Assembly (NCBI GenBank): GCA_045636125.1
Contig: JAZTWX010000001.1
Span: 1-64,000, forward strand
DNA length: 64,000 nucleotides
Source of the DNA: HGM04593 sp045636125
Lineage (GTDB): Bacteria; Bacteroidota; Bacteroidia; Bacteroidales; Bacteroidaceae
Direction of reading: 5' to 3'
Shown piece after piece: positions 52,612-61,291 of the stretch (position 1 is its first letter; each line of letters opens with the position of its first letter). The notes below the pieces were generated by a model. That model did no database searches, was not told the DNA's origin, and was given only the letters and a program-made list of their open reading frames with translations. Both the position numbers and the translations under genes were made by a program.

Positions 52612-53223
52612 CTATTTCTTGAGATAGGGCGACTGCTCAAAAGCCTGGTTTATGGCCGCCATTGTGCGCGAATAGCTCAGATTGCTACCGTTTAGAAGAC
52701 CACAAATGTAAGAATTCCATATAACGGTTAGCTTGTTATCCTTTTGCGCATTCCTGTTCACAAGCTCGGCTATTATGGAGCCGGTGGAGTAGCTGTAATA
52801 GAAATTGAAGGGGTAGTACCAGCCACCGCCGCCCCAGTTCCAGTAACCGGGATAGTTGTTCCACCAAGGGCCGGGCATACTATTGAAATAGTATGTGGTG
52901 TTTATGTAGCTCAGTTGCAGGACAACGTCGGCCTCGTCGCTTGTGGCAGCCATTGTGTAGCCTCGCGAGTTTAGATTGTCGCTGTAGGCATTTACAATCT
53001 TCTGCGAATTTTCGTTCTTCCAGTATGTTGGCTTCGTGTGGTCGTCTATAATTAGAATGCTGTCTATTACAAAATAGCTGTTGATGGAGCTGAAATCGGT
53101 ACCGGTATCGTAATTTGTGAGCACAAGATAATTGTTGTCCAATTTGTCGGTATCGGGGTCTTTCTGACACGACATAATGAGCGTGCCCAGCAGAAGCAAT
53201 GGGAATAACAGTTCTCTTTTCAT
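52612..53223 (-). CDS. DUF4136-type lipoprotein
   Basis: This 203-residue lipoprotein has a lipobox (TLIMSC) after the ATG at 53223; a longer upstream reading is rejected because it removes the signal peptide. The DUF4136 region starts YDTGTDFSSINSYFV and includes DEADVVLQLSYINTTY. The Gly/Trp/Tyr-rich loop (PGYWNWGGGGWYYPFN) is usual for the family. It is the second of three genes on this strand, following the small lipoprotein gene by 16 bases. Confidence 0.85.
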   Translation of the reverse strand: MKRELLFPLLLLGTLIMSCQKDPDTDKLDNNYLVLTNYDTGTDFSSINSYFVIDSILIIDDHTKPTYWKNENSQKIVNAYSDNLNSRGYTMAATSDEADVVLQLSYINTTYYFNSMPGPWWNNYPGYWNWGGGGWYYPFNFYYSYSTGSIIAELVNRNAQKDNKLTVIWNSYICGLLNGSNLSYSRTMAAINQAFEQSPYLKK

Positions 53224-53239
53224 ACGCTTATTTTTTTGA

Positions 53240-53722
53240 TTATTGTTTCTTGCGGAGAAGTTTATGTGCGCTATTTTTCGACACAGGCTGCATCTTGTCA
53301 TTCAGTTTCACAAGTGAGGTGTCGCTGTCGAGCATAAAATTCATTTTGGGGTTGCCGTTGGCCGATACAAACTCGTACACAATTGCGGTGCTGTCGTTGG
53401 GCATACCTATGAGCACAAGCATTTCGCCATTGTCCTTCTCGGTGGCAAGAGCTTCGTCGACATAGTCGGTGGTTATGGTGTAAGTGCCATCGTCGTTAAG
53501 GCTTATGGTGCTCATTGTGACAATTACGTCGCCTAGGTTGCCGTTTTTCATCGGGGTTGTCCCTTCGAACACAAACGTCTGCAGGTCGCCCATAGTGGAG
53601 TCGTTGATCATAAACAGGCTGTCGCTCTCAAATGCTACGCCGTCAGGCTGTGAGCCGCAAGAGTTACACGATGCATAGAATAACGGGCACATTGCCGCTG
53701 CCAGGATAATTACTTTTTTCAT
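53240..53722 (-). CDS. Small lipoprotein, possibly NlpE-like
   Basis: This is a 160-residue probable lipoprotein (signal MKKVIILAAAMCPLFYASC, with an imperfect lipobox). The second half has a beta-barrel-like pattern, STISLNDDGTYTITTDYV and LDSDTSLVKLNDKMQPV, similar to the N-terminal domain of NlpE/copper-resistance lipoproteins, but the CxxC motif of NlpE is not seen. I do not assign a function. It opens a three-gene minus-strand set. Confidence 0.6.
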   Translation of the reverse strand: MKKVIILAAAMCPLFYASCNSCGSQPDGVAFESDSLFMINDSTMGDLQTFVFEGTTPMKNGNLGDVIVTMSTISLNDDGTYTITTDYVDEALATEKDNGEMLVLIGMPNDSTAIVYEFVSANGNPKMNFMLDSDTSLVKLNDKMQPVSKNSAHKLLRKKQ

Positions 53723-53813
53723 TTCGCTCAAATTTATGGTTATTTTGCAAAATAACACACCGGGAGCAGGTGAGGTTCCGGCCGGCAGCGTTAAGAAAAT
53801 GAAAAAGTAGAAT

Positions 53814-53856
53814 AAAAAAACAAGGAGCAGACACTTTATGAAATGTTTGCTCCTTG
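53814..53856 (-). terminator. Intrinsic terminator of the S41-like gene
   Basis: On the minus strand CAAGGAGCA pairs with TGCTCCTTG (53848-53856 and 53821-53829), with an imperfect inner stem, then a T run. Confidence 0.85.
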
Positions 53857-53876
53857 TAATAATTGTGCAATGTGAT

Positions 53877-55091
53877 TTATTGCGGTAATTGCCCGTTGTT
53901 TATGAGGTGGCAAATGTTCTGCAACATATATTCCTGCTCGTTTCCAAGTTCGTAAATAGCTGTGTAGCCATCGTACTCCTGTAGTTCATAGTGCGGTGTA
54001 ATGGCGTTTGCAGGCTCGCCTAGCGGCGTGTATATGAAGGCTGTTGCAGGGTTTATGATGAATTTATAAGGTGAAGCAAAGCTCTCGGTAAGAAGCTCGC
54101 TCCCTGCGGCCACCGTACCAACTATTGTAACATTTGCGCGCGATGCAGCAACGGCATTTACAAAACAGCTCGCAATACCCTTTGTGCGGCCGGTGGTAAT
54201 TATATAAAGATTCTTTTCGGTAGTTGCTGCTGCTTGCGGGAAGACTACATCAACCTTTTCACTATACAAGGGATCTTTGTAGAGTGTGGCAAAAGGTGTC
54301 CCGGCCTTGTCGGCCGACACAAATGCTGCTGCTACGGCTGCTGCATTCTCAATTGAAGAACCGTCGGCGTAACGGAGGTCGAGCACTATGTGCTCTGTTC
54401 CCTGTGATTCAAAATTACTTATTGCGCTGCACACCGCATCGGCCGCATTCTCGTCGTCGAAATTATTGAAAAGTATGTAACCGGCCTTTGTGCTGCCACA
54501 ATCAATTGTCTTTTCAACTGCCACAGCTGCTTTTGCTATGCTTGTGGCTGCGGGCAACAGAATGGCCGCGCTCTCTTCCCAGCAGTATTTCTCGGTCTCG
54601 GCATTGTATACCATTTTGCTTGTCGAGAGTTCCACGGCGCTGCCGGCTGCAAGTACATTGTTGTTCATCTGTAACGCTTCGCCGTTTACTGCGGTGAGCC
54701 ACATTCCTCTTTTGATACCCGCAGCGGCAGCCACGGATTGAGGCTCTACAAACTCCACAAGTGCGTAGGTCTGCGAGGGTACAATGCGCAAGGGGTCGCG
54801 CATGAGCGAGTATGTCATACCATATGTTGCAACGTTTGCCGAATCGGCTACCCACGATGCCTTGTCGCCACCGTTAAGCAGTTTCTTGAAGAATTGCGAC
54901 ACGGTGTTGAAGTAGGTCTGTTGTTTTGCGTCACTTATTGATTCGCGCCACAAATAGACCTCTTTCATTTGGTCCATAACCCAATGATTCTCTTTTGTGA
55001 GTTCGTAATACTCCTGCGAGCGATCCTCGCCGCAACTGCAAAGAGCTGTTATTGCTATTGCTGTCAATATTATTCCTGTAAATCTTTTCAT
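53877..55091 (-). CDS. S41-like lipoprotein without catalytic residues
   Basis: This 404-residue lipoprotein (lipobox LCSC, Cys20) has the S41 peptidase plan: an N-terminal helical part (NHWVMDQMKEVYLWRESI), a PDZ-like domain (about 110-160, AAGIKRGMWLTAVNGEAL), and a protease core (HIVLDLRYADGSSIENAAAV). Aligned with the CtpA-type protein at 56521-58137, the catalytic Ser295 is Ile306 here and the catalytic Lys320 is Ser331; the GNGGG loop has also changed. It is therefore probably not a protease but may bind peptides. The upstream in-frame start is rejected because it abolishes the lipobox. Confidence 0.82.
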   Translation of the reverse strand: MKRFTGIILTAIAITALCSCGEDRSQEYYELTKENHWVMDQMKEVYLWRESISDAKQQTYFNTVSQFFKKLLNGGDKASWVADSANVATYGMTYSLMRDPLRIVPSQTYALVEFVEPQSVAAAAGIKRGMWLTAVNGEALQMNNNVLAAGSAVELSTSKMVYNAETEKYCWEESAAILLPAATSIAKAAVAVEKTIDCGSTKAGYILFNNFDDENAADAVCSAISNFESQGTEHIVLDLRYADGSSIENAAAVAAAFVSADKAGTPFATLYKDPLYSEKVDVVFPQAAATTEKNLYIITTGRTKGIASCFVNAVAASRANVTIVGTVAAGSELLTESFASPYKFIINPATAFIYTPLGEPANAITPHYELQEYDGYTAIYELGNEQEYMLQNICHLINNGQLPQ

Positions 55092-55194
55092 ACCTACAAA
55101 TTTACGCCATTTTGTATTATTTACAAATGAAGCGGAGCACTTTTTAATGGAAGGGGGAACGTGGAGTAGGGTGCAATTGCAATGTGCAGTGCAC

Positions 55195-55229
55195 AAAAAA
55201 CAAAAGCAGACAGTTTGTAGCTGTCTGCT
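55195..55229 (-). terminator. Intrinsic terminator of rpsP
   Basis: AGCAGACAG (55205-55213) pairs with CTGTCTGCT (55221-55229); the minus strand continues into TTTTGTTTTTTG. It lies just downstream of the rpsP stop. Confidence 0.85.
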
Positions 55230-55259
55230 CTGTTTTTGAACTTTCGCTCGTAGAAACTA

Positions 55260-55805
55260 TTAAGCCTCTGCGGGAGCCTCTGTCTCAGCGGTAGCCTCGC
55301 CCTCTGCAGCTGCAGCAGCCTCAGCTTCAGCCTTTGCAAGAGCCTCGGCAGCCTTCTTGTCGGCTACTTTCTTTGCAATAGCTGCGTTTACCTCTTTCTC
55401 AGCCTCCAAACGTGCCTTCTTAGCGTCACATTTAGCCTGCTCCTCAGCGCTCTTGATGCTGTTCAAAGCGTTAGTCTTTGCATTTTTCCAAGCCTCGAAT
55501 TTAGCCTGTGCGGTAGCCTCGTCAAAAGCACCTTTCTTAACACCGCCCTGCAAGTGTTTCATCATATAAACACCCTGCGAAGAGAGAATGTTACGAACAG
55601 TGTCAGTGGGGATAGCACCGTTGTTAACCCACCACAAAGCTCTCTCGAAGTTGATGTCGATAGTAGCGGGGTTTGTGTTGGGGTTGTAAGTACCGATCTT
55701 CTCGGTGAACTTTCCATCACGTGGAGCTCTCGAATCTGCAATCACAATAGAGTAGAATGCGTAGTGTTTACGACCTCTTCTCTGCAATCTGATTTTAGTT
55801 GCCAT
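55260..55805 (-). CDS. rpsP: 30S ribosomal protein S16 with acidic C-terminal extension
   Basis: S16 is near the 5' domain of 16S rRNA. The core is clear: ATKIRLQRRGRKHYAFYSIV, ADSRAPRDGKFTEKIGTYNP and the ALWWVNNGAIPTDTVRNIL segment. The protein is 181 residues, about twice the minimal S16. The extra part is helical and rich in Ala, Glu and Lys (AKKARLEAEKEVNAAIAKK, then an Ala/Glu-rich tail). It is a solitary gene with its own promoter and terminator. Confidence 0.95.
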   Translation of the reverse strand: MATKIRLQRRGRKHYAFYSIVIADSRAPRDGKFTEKIGTYNPNTNPATIDINFERALWWVNNGAIPTDTVRNILSSQGVYMMKHLQGGVKKGAFDEATAQAKFEAWKNAKTNALNSIKSAEEQAKCDAKKARLEAEKEVNAAIAKKVADKKAAEALAKAEAEAAAAAEGEATAETEAPAEA

Positions 55806-55865
55806 TTCTTAAATGTTTTTTATTAGTTAAAGATTTGAGTTATCCGACATCTCGTATCGGCGGCG

Positions 55866-55873
55866 CAAAGGTA
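55866..55873 (-). promoter_or_regulatory. -7 element of the rpsP promoter
   Basis: TACCTTTG on the minus strand, 60 bases before the ATG, matches the -7 consensus; the -33 element is unclear. Confidence 0.6.
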
Positions 55874-55950
55874 ATACTTTTTTTTGAAACTGCTTAATAA
55901 TTACGCCACTATTTTGGCTTTTGAAGAGCTTTTAGGCAGTATATCCGGTG

Positions 55951-56508
55951 TTATTCGGCAAGCAAGCTGTCGATTGCCGCCACAAGGCCGCTGAATTCCT
56001 GTTGGTTGAAGAGGCGGGTGAGGCGCACGATGCGTCCGTCGCGGCCTATAAGCACGTTGCGCGTAATGCCCGAATTACGCAGGGCGTAACTTGCAAAAAC
56101 ATCGGCAACGGTGTCGAGTGCCATAGGGTAGGTGGTACCCACTGTGGCAGTGTAAGTGTCCACAACCTCTTTTTTCTCTTCGCGGTCTACGCCCACAAGC
56201 ACAAAGCCGGGGTTGCTGCCGTGGCGTTGCCATATCTCCTTTTCAATGTGCGGCATTTCGCGACGGCACACTCCGCACCAGCTGGCGGTGAACTGCAGCA
56301 TCACAACTTTTCCTTTTTGTTGCGACAGCGTGAAAATTTCTCCGTTTGTAAGCGGCAAGGTGAAATCGGGGGCAAGGTCGCCCACCTTCACCAAATATTC
56401 GTTCTCGTATACCTGCGGTGCGGCTGCAGTGGAAGATGCCTTTTCGGCCGGAGTGTTTGAGCAGGCTGCAAAGAGCACTGCAATTGCTATTGTGAATATC
56501 TTTTTCAT
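55951..56508 (-). CDS. TlpA-like thioredoxin lipoprotein
   Basis: This 185-residue lipoprotein has signal and lipobox LFAAC, then a thioredoxin fold with the active site WCGVC in FTASWCGVCRREMP. It is a thiol-disulfide reductase-like (TlpA/ResA) protein acting in the periplasm, perhaps on cytochrome or secreted proteins. It is the last gene of the run that starts with the M3 peptidase at 61097. Confidence 0.9.
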   Translation of the reverse strand: MKKIFTIAIAVLFAACSNTPAEKASSTAAAPQVYENEYLVKVGDLAPDFTLPLTNGEIFTLSQQKGKVVMLQFTASWCGVCRREMPHIEKEIWQRHGSNPGFVLVGVDREEKKEVVDTYTATVGTTYPMALDTVADVFASYALRNSGITRNVLIGRDGRIVRLTRLFNQQEFSGLVAAIDSLLAE

Positions 56509-56520
56509 ATTGTGTTCGGG

Positions 56521-58137
56521 TTATTTCTTTTCGGGTACCTGCGGAAAGGCTTTTCCGGCCTCAAGAACCTCCACGGCACGCAGCACAGTGGGGTCGCTGA
56601 GGTTAATGTATTTTACATACTCCTGCATGCCCAGAATATTATATATAATGTGTGAATTTAGCGACTGTTGCAGTATTTCGCGCGTAGCGGCAATCTTCTC
56701 TTTTGGCGCAGGCACTCCCTTGTCGGTTGCGTATGCAATGAATTTGTCTATAAGCGACAATTTTGCAATGTAGTCGGTCATAGCCTTGTGGATCTTGAAT
56801 TTTTCAAGTTCGTGACGATGTTCCTTGCAATATTTCATTGTGAACATTGCCGGCAGTCGCTTTGTGGTAACCGCCGAGTAGTAGGGGGTGAAACGGGTGG
56901 TGTCGCTCGACACGAAAATGTCGGGCATAATGCCGCCTCCACCGTGAACGGTGCGTCCCATACTTGTCTGGTACACAAGAGTGTCGTTCTCGTGGATGCT
57001 GTCGCGCGAGAAGAACTCGCCACGCTCGTAGCGGTAAATTATATCTTTGGCATACTCGTCGTTCTCGCCTTTGGTATAGGGTTTCTGTATGCAACGCCCC
57101 GACGGAGTATAGTAGCGCGCAATTGTGAGGCGCACAGCCGAACCGTCGCTGAATTCGTGGGGCTGCTGCACAAGGCCTTTGCCGAAAGTGCGGCGGCCGA
57201 TGATTGTTCCGCGGTCGTTGTCCTGTATTGCACCCGCAAGAATTTCGCTTGCCGACGCTGATGTCTCGTCGGTGAGGATGACAAGAGGTATGTTGGGGAA
57301 ATTGCCGCGACCGTTGGCGCGTTCAATGCTACGCGGTGAGTTTACTCCCTCGGTGTACACGATAATGTCGCCTTTGTGCAGGAATTCATTGGCCATTTGG
57401 ATGGCAACGCCCATGTAGCCGCCACCGTTCCCGCGTACATCTATTATAAGTCCACGGCAGCCTGTCTGCAGGAATTTTGCAAGTGAGATAATGAATTCGG
57501 CAAAGGTCTTTTCGGCAAAGCGCTCTACTTGAATGTATCCCCATTTGCCATCGATGAGATAGGCCGCTTCGATACTCTCCATAGGGATGTCGCCGCGTAC
57601 AATATTGAAGTGCAGAAGGTCCTTTTCGCCGTAACGCTTGACACTCACCTTTACAGTGGTGCCTTTGGGGCCCTTGAGCTTTTTCATAGCATTGTCGTTG
57701 GTGCACACTTCGCCCACAAAGAGCGTGTCGTTCACCTTTACAATGCAGTCGCCTGCCATAAGACCAATTTGCTCCGATGGCCCACCCCTGATAACATCGG
57801 TAATATTCACCGTGTCATCTTGAATGACAAACCTTATTCCAATGCCGCTGAAACTGCTCGCAAGGTCGGCATTTGTGGCCTCCATCTCGTCGGCAGGGAT
57901 GTAACGGCTGTGCGGGTCGAGACCGTTGAGAATTTTGGGCATCGTCTCCTCTATAATTTCGTCGACATTGAGCGAGTCGACATAATTATAGCGCATAAGC
58001 TGCATAAGCTCGTCTATTTTGCTGGCCCCGCCTTGCGATATTATGACTGTCTTTTGCCCGCCCGAAGCGATGCATATTCCCGCCAACATACCTATGAGAG
58101 TGAAAAGAACGAGCAGTGTGGGAAGAAATTTCTTCAT
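56521..58137 (-). CDS. CtpA-type S41 carboxyl-terminal processing protease
   Basis: This 538-residue protease has an N-terminal membrane anchor (FLPTLLVLFTLIGMLAGICIA), a PDZ domain (about 95-165, FSGIGIRFVIQDDTVNITDVI and GLMAGDCIVKVND) and the S41 catalytic core. The catalytic Ser295 is in ETSASASEILAG and Lys320 in GRRTFGKGLVQQ, 25 residues apart as expected. It cleaves C-terminal regions of periplasmic proteins. It follows the deaminase gene by six bases on the minus strand. Confidence 0.95.
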   Translation of the reverse strand: MKKFLPTLLVLFTLIGMLAGICIASGGQKTVIISQGGASKIDELMQLMRYNYVDSLNVDEIIEETMPKILNGLDPHSRYIPADEMEATNADLASSFSGIGIRFVIQDDTVNITDVIRGGPSEQIGLMAGDCIVKVNDTLFVGEVCTNDNAMKKLKGPKGTTVKVSVKRYGEKDLLHFNIVRGDIPMESIEAAYLIDGKWGYIQVERFAEKTFAEFIISLAKFLQTGCRGLIIDVRGNGGGYMGVAIQMANEFLHKGDIIVYTEGVNSPRSIERANGRGNFPNIPLVILTDETSASASEILAGAIQDNDRGTIIGRRTFGKGLVQQPHEFSDGSAVRLTIARYYTPSGRCIQKPYTKGENDEYAKDIIYRYERGEFFSRDSIHENDTLVYQTSMGRTVHGGGGIMPDIFVSSDTTRFTPYYSAVTTKRLPAMFTMKYCKEHRHELEKFKIHKAMTDYIAKLSLIDKFIAYATDKGVPAPKEKIAATREILQQSLNSHIIYNILGMQEYVKYINLSDPTVLRAVEVLEAGKAFPQVPEKK

Positions 58138-58143
58138 AATGAA

Positions 58144-58578
58144 TTACTCTTCGTCAAATTCAATGTGAACGGTTTCAACCCCGGCTCTTTTCAAGAGGTC
58201 GATGCCGTCGGTTACACGGTAGAGGTTCGAGAACACGACACGTTTTATTCCTGCCTGAATGATGAGTTTTGAACACTCGATGCAGGGAGAGGTTGTAACG
58301 TAGAGTGTAGCACCCTCGCTATTGTTGCCCGAGCGTGCTATTTTTGTGATTGCGTTGGCTTCGGCGTGCAGGACATAGGGCTTTGTGAGGCCATCCTCGT
58401 CCTCGCAAATGTTTTCAAAACCTGCGGGTGTTCCGTTGTAGCCGTCCGAAATAATCATTTTGTCCTTTACTATCAATGCACCCACTTTACGGCGCTGGCA
58501 ATATGAGTTCTCGGCCCATATTCTTGCCATACGCATATATCTCATATCCAAATCCCTCTGTTTTTTGTCGTTTTCCAT
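58144..58578 (-). CDS. Deoxycytidylate deaminase family protein
   Basis: This 144-residue zinc enzyme has the cytidine deaminase-type motifs HAEANAI (catalytic Glu and zinc His) and SPCIECSK (two zinc Cys). In dCMP deaminases, the product dUMP feeds thymidylate synthesis. A ComE-type role is less likely because there is no signal peptide. It is co-transcribed with a lipoprotein gene and the CtpA gene. Confidence 0.9.
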   Translation of the reverse strand: MENDKKQRDLDMRYMRMARIWAENSYCQRRKVGALIVKDKMIISDGYNGTPAGFENICEDEDGLTKPYVLHAEANAITKIARSGNNSEGATLYVTTSPCIECSKLIIQAGIKRVVFSNLYRVTDGIDLLKRAGVETVHIEFDEE

Positions 58579-58584
58579 AGCTTT

Positions 58585-59019
58585 TTATCGATTATATAAT
58601 TGAATGTACTCTTTATTGCGTAATTTGTTTATTTTCAAATAATGCGAGTCGCCCTCGTACGATTTTGCATTCTGCAGAATATCGTAGACAAGCGAGGCGA
58701 TTGCATCGGTTGCAATGTTGTCGGTAACCATAATGTTGCTGCAACGGAACTCGCGCGAGCTTGCCCCTGCCTCCCAATTGCCGCCGATGATTGCTCCGCC
58801 GGGGGTGACGATGCGGAAGGTGGTGTCGTAAAAGGTGAATTTGTATTCTCCCTTTTCGGGCACCTCGCGTGTTGTGCCGTTCTGCACGAACGACAATTTC
58901 CAGTTATTGCCCACGAAAATTTCATCGAGGTCGTCCTCCTTGCTGCACGCCGCAAACAACAGAGTGAATGTGGCGAGAGTAAAAAGGCGCACAATGTTTT
59001 TAAGCGCAGTTCTTTCCAT
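58585..59019 (-). CDS. Small lipoprotein (DUF4847-like)
   Basis: This is a 144-residue lipoprotein, start MERTALKN at 59019; a longer form starting at 59037 would overlap the peptidase gene. The lipobox is LFAAC. The body has WKLSFVQNGTTREVPEKGEYKFTFYDTTFRI. It resembles uncharacterised Bacteroidales lipoproteins (DUF4847), but this assignment is tentative. Function unknown. It starts two bases after the M3 peptidase stop. Confidence 0.65.
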   Translation of the reverse strand: MERTALKNIVRLFTLATFTLLFAACSKEDDLDEIFVGNNWKLSFVQNGTTREVPEKGEYKFTFYDTTFRIVTPGGAIIGGNWEAGASSREFRCSNIMVTDNIATDAIASLVYDILQNAKSYEGDSHYLKINKLRNKEYIQLYNR

Positions 59020-59021
59020 AA

Positions 59022-61097
59022 TTAAAAATGCGGACAAATAGTTTTTATTCCGTCGCGTTCAAGCAGGGGTTCAAGCTGCGGACGGTGTCCCCTGAAACGC
59101 ATATAAAGTTCCATAGGATGCTCGGTGTCACCTTTTGAAAGGATATTGTCGCGGAACGATTGTGCAACTTTCATATTCAACACTCCCTCTTCCTTGAAGC
59201 GCGAGAAGGCATCGGCATCGAGCATTTCGGCCCATTTGTAACTGTAATATCCGGCAGAATATCCGCCCGACATTATGTGACTGAACTGCGGAGTAATGCC
59301 CGTCTCCTCAATTGTGGGCAACAATGCAAGCGCGGCGGTGGATGCGTGCTCGTAAGCAAGCACATCTCCCTCGAAAGGTTGTGAAATATTGTGCCAAGCC
59401 TGGTCGGTGAGTCCCAACCTTACTTGTCTTATACATTGGTAGGCTGCATTGAAATTGCGTGCAGCGATAATCTTTTCGAGAATATCCTGCGGTATGGTTT
59501 CACCTGTTTCGTGGTGGAAAGCAAAGGCTTTGAGGAACTCCTCTTCCACGGCAAAATTCTCCATTATCTGCGATGGCATTTCTACAAAATCCCATAATAC
59601 ATTAGGGCTGCAAAGGCTGGCGTATGTAACATTTGAGAGTATACCGTGCAGGCAGTGACCGAACTCATGCAACAGAGTATTCATCTCGTCGAAATTGAGC
59701 AAGGTGGGCTTGCCCGGCAAGGGCTTGCGGTAGTTGGTCGAGAGTGTCACGTGCGGGCGATGGTCGGTGCCGTCGCTGTCGCGGTACTGCATTTTGAGAG
59801 AGTCCATCCAGGCGCCGGCGTGCTTGCCCTTGCGTGCATAGAAATCGCAGTAGAGCAGTGCAAGGTATGTGCCGTCGTAATCGTACACCTCCCACACTTT
59901 AACATCGGGGTTGAAGGTGGGGATATTGTGGTTCTGCTTGAATGTGATGCCGTAGAGACGGGTAGCAAGATAGAATGCGCCGTAAATCACATGGTCCAGA
60001 TTAAAATAGGGGCGCACAGTCTCGTCGCTCAAGCTATATTTTTTCTCTTTGAGTTTTTCGGAGTAGAAAGCAAAATCCCAGGGCTGAAATTCAAAATTCT
60101 CCCCCTCGAGCTCTGCCGCAAAGGCTTTAACCGCATCCACATCGGCGCGTCCGGCGGGCAGGTAACTCCATGTGAGCTTGCCGAGCATTGAAAACACGGC
60201 ATCGGTTGTCTGCGCCATACGGTCGGCAAGCACATAGTCGCTGTATGTGTTGTAACCGAGCAGACGGGCTAGCTGCAGGCGGGTGTTTACTATCTCCTTT
60301 ACAATTTCGCGGTTGTCGTGCGCGTTGCCCTTTGAACCTATTGTATTATAGGCCATAAACATTTGTCGGCGCAATTCGCGGTCGCGGCAGAATGTGATGA
60401 AAGGTAGATAGCTCGGGCGGTGCAAGGTAAAAATCCACCCGCTCTTGTCGCTCTCTTTTGCAGCTTTTTCAGCCGACTCGATGAGGTCGGCAGGGAGGCC
60501 TTCAAGGCTGGCTGCATCGGTTACGTGCAGGGTATACGCATCGGTGTCTTTTATTATATTCTCCTGGAATTTGAGCGAGAGGGTTGTAAGTTTCTTGCTC
60601 AGGGCGCGATACTCGTCGCGACCTTCTGCAGGGAGGTTGGCACCCGAACGTACAAAGCTTGTATATATCTCTTCCACCAAACGTTTGTCCTCGGTTGAGT
60701 GAGAGGCTGGCAAGGTTTCGCGCACGGCCTTTATGCGGGCAAAAAGCTCCTCGTTCAGGCTTATATCGTTGCGGTGCTCGGTGTATAGTTGCTGAATTTC
60801 TTCCTCCACCGCCACAATTTCGTCGTAGCTGTGCGAATATATCAAAGCGTTGAACGCGCACAGAACCTCTCCCAGCATTGTTCCGCCACGCTCATAGACC
60901 AAAATGGTGTTTTCGAATGTGGGCACAGAGCTGTCGGCACAGATTGCTGCAATATTCTCTTTTTCTCTTTTTATACCCTCCTTTACGGCGGGGATAAAAT
61001 GTTCGAGTGCAATACGGTCATAAGGAATTGCATCGAACGGTGTTCCGTAGGGCTCAAAGAAGGGGTTCTTCCCGATTGTATTTTTATTATTGCTCAT
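59022..61097 (-). CDS. M3 family metallopeptidase (dipeptidyl carboxypeptidase-like), cytoplasmic form
   Basis: This 691-residue peptidase has no signal peptide (starts MSNNKNTIGKNPFFEPYGTP). The zinc motif is HEFGH near residue 475 in LLHEFGHCLHG. C-terminal family segments GGYSAGYYSYKWAEMLDAD and MRFRGHRP are present. It probably degrades small peptides in the cytoplasm and is paralogous to the lipoprotein M3 at 19598-21673, which is of identical length. It starts a five-gene minus-strand run. Confidence 0.94.
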   Translation of the reverse strand: MSNNKNTIGKNPFFEPYGTPFDAIPYDRIALEHFIPAVKEGIKREKENIAAICADSSVPTFENTILVYERGGTMLGEVLCAFNALIYSHSYDEIVAVEEEIQQLYTEHRNDISLNEELFARIKAVRETLPASHSTEDKRLVEEIYTSFVRSGANLPAEGRDEYRALSKKLTTLSLKFQENIIKDTDAYTLHVTDAASLEGLPADLIESAEKAAKESDKSGWIFTLHRPSYLPFITFCRDRELRRQMFMAYNTIGSKGNAHDNREIVKEIVNTRLQLARLLGYNTYSDYVLADRMAQTTDAVFSMLGKLTWSYLPAGRADVDAVKAFAAELEGENFEFQPWDFAFYSEKLKEKKYSLSDETVRPYFNLDHVIYGAFYLATRLYGITFKQNHNIPTFNPDVKVWEVYDYDGTYLALLYCDFYARKGKHAGAWMDSLKMQYRDSDGTDHRPHVTLSTNYRKPLPGKPTLLNFDEMNTLLHEFGHCLHGILSNVTYASLCSPNVLWDFVEMPSQIMENFAVEEEFLKAFAFHHETGETIPQDILEKIIAARNFNAAYQCIRQVRLGLTDQAWHNISQPFEGDVLAYEHASTAALALLPTIEETGITPQFSHIMSGGYSAGYYSYKWAEMLDADAFSRFKEEGVLNMKVAQSFRDNILSKGDTEHPMELYMRFRGHRPQLEPLLERDGIKTICPHF

Positions 61098-61124
61098 ATA
61101 GTTCGTAGGATTTTGAATATTTTG

Positions 61125-61132
61125 CGAAGATA
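61125..61132 (-). promoter_or_regulatory. -7 element of the M3 peptidase run
   Basis: TATCTTCG on the minus strand, 27 bases before the start; no clear -33 element. Confidence 0.5.
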
Positions 61133-61234
61133 ATTATTTCCTTTTGCATTGCCGCTTTACGCAAGCATAATATTTATTAAATATTTATTTTAATAGTAAA
61201 ACAAACGGGAGGAGTATACTGTTCGCCAACAAGT

Positions 61235-61267
61235 AAAAAAAAAGAGGCCGCGTTCAAACGCAGCCTC
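61235..61267 (-). terminator. Intrinsic terminator of nagA
   Basis: On the minus strand GAGGC (61263-61267 complement) pairs with GCCTC, extended by CGCG-type pairs, then a run of nine or so T residues. Confidence 0.85.
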
Positions 61268-61291
61268 TCAGGTATTTCAATAACAGGTTGA

